From Burkholderia sp. PAMC 26561 (GTDB taxonomy: Bacteria; Pseudomonadota; Gammaproteobacteria; Burkholderiales; Burkholderiaceae): 64,000 nucleotides of DNA. Positions 63,642-64,000 of this stretch are shown here, piece after piece (positions within the stretch are counted from its first letter, which is position 1; each line of letters opens with the position of its first letter). The stretch spans positions 1,364,001 to 1,428,000 of the forward strand of contig NZ_CP014306.1 in assembly GCF_001557535.2 (NCBI RefSeq), read 5' to 3'. Position numbers and translations under genes: made by a program. The notes beneath the pieces were generated by a model. The model was not told the origin of the DNA, made no database searches, and saw only the letters and a list, made by a program, of their open reading frames with translations.

Positions 63642-63941
63642 TCAGAGTCGTGCTGCCTGCTGATACCGGCTGGCGGCGCTCGCCTGGTTCATCGCTTGCC
63701 GGTGATTCCTCATCAACGCTGTTTCCGCCGATGTCGCCACGTTCATGATCGTCGCAATGCTCGCCTGGATCCGGCGGATGATGACCATGGCATCGGCGGG
63801 CTGGTCGGCTTGCAAGCCCATCAGGAGCGGCGAACGCGTTTGCGTGAGTTCGGCGGCGCGGGGCCAGTCGTTATCGGCGGCTGCATTTTCGATGGCTTCC
63901 GTCAGCGCCCACGCCTGCGCGATCAGTTCTTGCTGGTTCAT
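63642..63941 (-). CDS. fliT: Flagellar protein FliT
   Basis: A 99-residue helical protein. It opens MNQQELIAQAWALTEAIENAAADNDWPRAAELTQTRSPLL, matching FliT-type flagellar export chaperones of Burkholderiales. In enterics FliT chaperones the cap protein FliD and inhibits FlhDC. It is the last gene of the operon, with a gap of 12 bp to the upstream gene stop and a terminator after it. Sequence conservation in this family is low, so the call rests on overall pattern and neighbours. Confidence 0.8.
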   Translation of the reverse strand: MNQQELIAQAWALTEAIENAAADNDWPRAAELTQTRSPLLMGLQADQPADAMVIIRRIQASIATIMNVATSAETALMRNHRQAMNQASAASRYQQAARL

Positions 63942-63953
63942 CGCTTTGCTCCC

Positions 63954-64000
63954 TTACTTGTTGGTCGCGAGTGCGCCCGCGCTGTCCGTGCCGCCGAATA
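63954..64000 (-). CDS. C-terminal end of a flagellar gene, probably fliS (truncated by window edge)
   Basis: An open frame enters from the right edge and stops with TAA at 63956-63954. The visible residues are FGGTDSAGALATNK. AAGGGAGC follows as the ribosome-binding site for fliT. Position just upstream of fliT suggests fliS (or fliD); the short low-complexity tail does not prove it. Confidence 0.5.
   Translation of the reverse strand, partial: FGGTDSAGALATNK

Overview
The window reads as chromosomal DNA of a Burkholderiaceae betaproteobacterium, most likely Burkholderia, Paraburkholderia or Caballeronia. The reasons are its high G+C content and G/C-rich third codon positions, the short H-NS-family protein, the Burkholderia-type porin, the bioA-bioF-bioD-bioB order, the rsmI/yraN/diaA/dolP cluster, and a flagellar fliT at the right edge. 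It looks like core and lineage-specific chromosome rather than a mobile island. I found no transposase, integrase, phage gene, CRISPR array or rRNA. One tRNA is present, tRNA-Ala with anticodon CGC.

Left third (1-25 kb): lipid-modifying enzymes (a DUF1295 reductase-like protein and a cyclopropane-synthase-like methyltransferase); an amidase; a dienelactone-hydrolase-like enzyme; an orphan LivK-type binding protein; an MFS carrier; a HugZ-like protein; H-NS; a CDF metal exporter; an Lrp regulator; a DnaQ-like exonuclease coupled to a GloB-like hydrolase; then rlpA behind a long, strongly structured intergenic stretch. Next come rsmI divergent from yraN-diaA-dolP-cytochrome c, the tRNA, two small unknown genes, a CPA1 Na+/H+ antiporter, an EAL phosphodiesterase and a 1,189-residue indolepyruvate:ferredoxin oxidoreductase.

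Middle (25-45 kb): a GST and two small acidic proteins; a LacI regulator-AGE epimerase-PfkB kinase operon (inferred hexose isomerisation then phosphorylation); a tightly overlapped acyl-CoA-dehydrogenase-like / PIG-L deacetylase / NodS-like methyltransferase trio of unknown product; a bile-acid-symporter-family carrier; a porin; a nitronate monooxygenase divergent from a fluoroacetate-dehalogenase-like enzyme around a perfect 14-bp palindrome; a five-gene operon (ghrA-like, HMG-CoA lyase, YbaK, DUF1289-MaoC fusion, metallo-hydrolase); and an orphan sulfate-binding protein.

Right third (45-64 kb): the biotin operon preceded by an enoyl-CoA hydratase; a roughly 820-bp inverted-repeat element with 311-313-bp arms; a secreted alpha/beta hydrolase; a long leftward gene series (MerR regulator, aceK, carbonic anhydrase, thiolase, SDR, GST, YchJ-like); a metallo-hydrolase divergent from the MerR gene across a LiuR-like operator; an orphan DppA-type binding protein; a yybP-ykoY-type manganese riboswitch ahead of a CaCA-family exchanger; and fliT with the end of an upstream flagellar gene.

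The observations most worth following up are the manganese riboswitch/CaCA exporter unit, the multi-helix candidate RNA upstream of rlpA, the large inverted repeat, the unexplained three-gene biosynthetic trio, the defluorinase-like enzyme, and an apparently over-represented heptamer CGATAAA/TTTATCG scattered through the window. All assignments come from reading the sequence; no database search was run.
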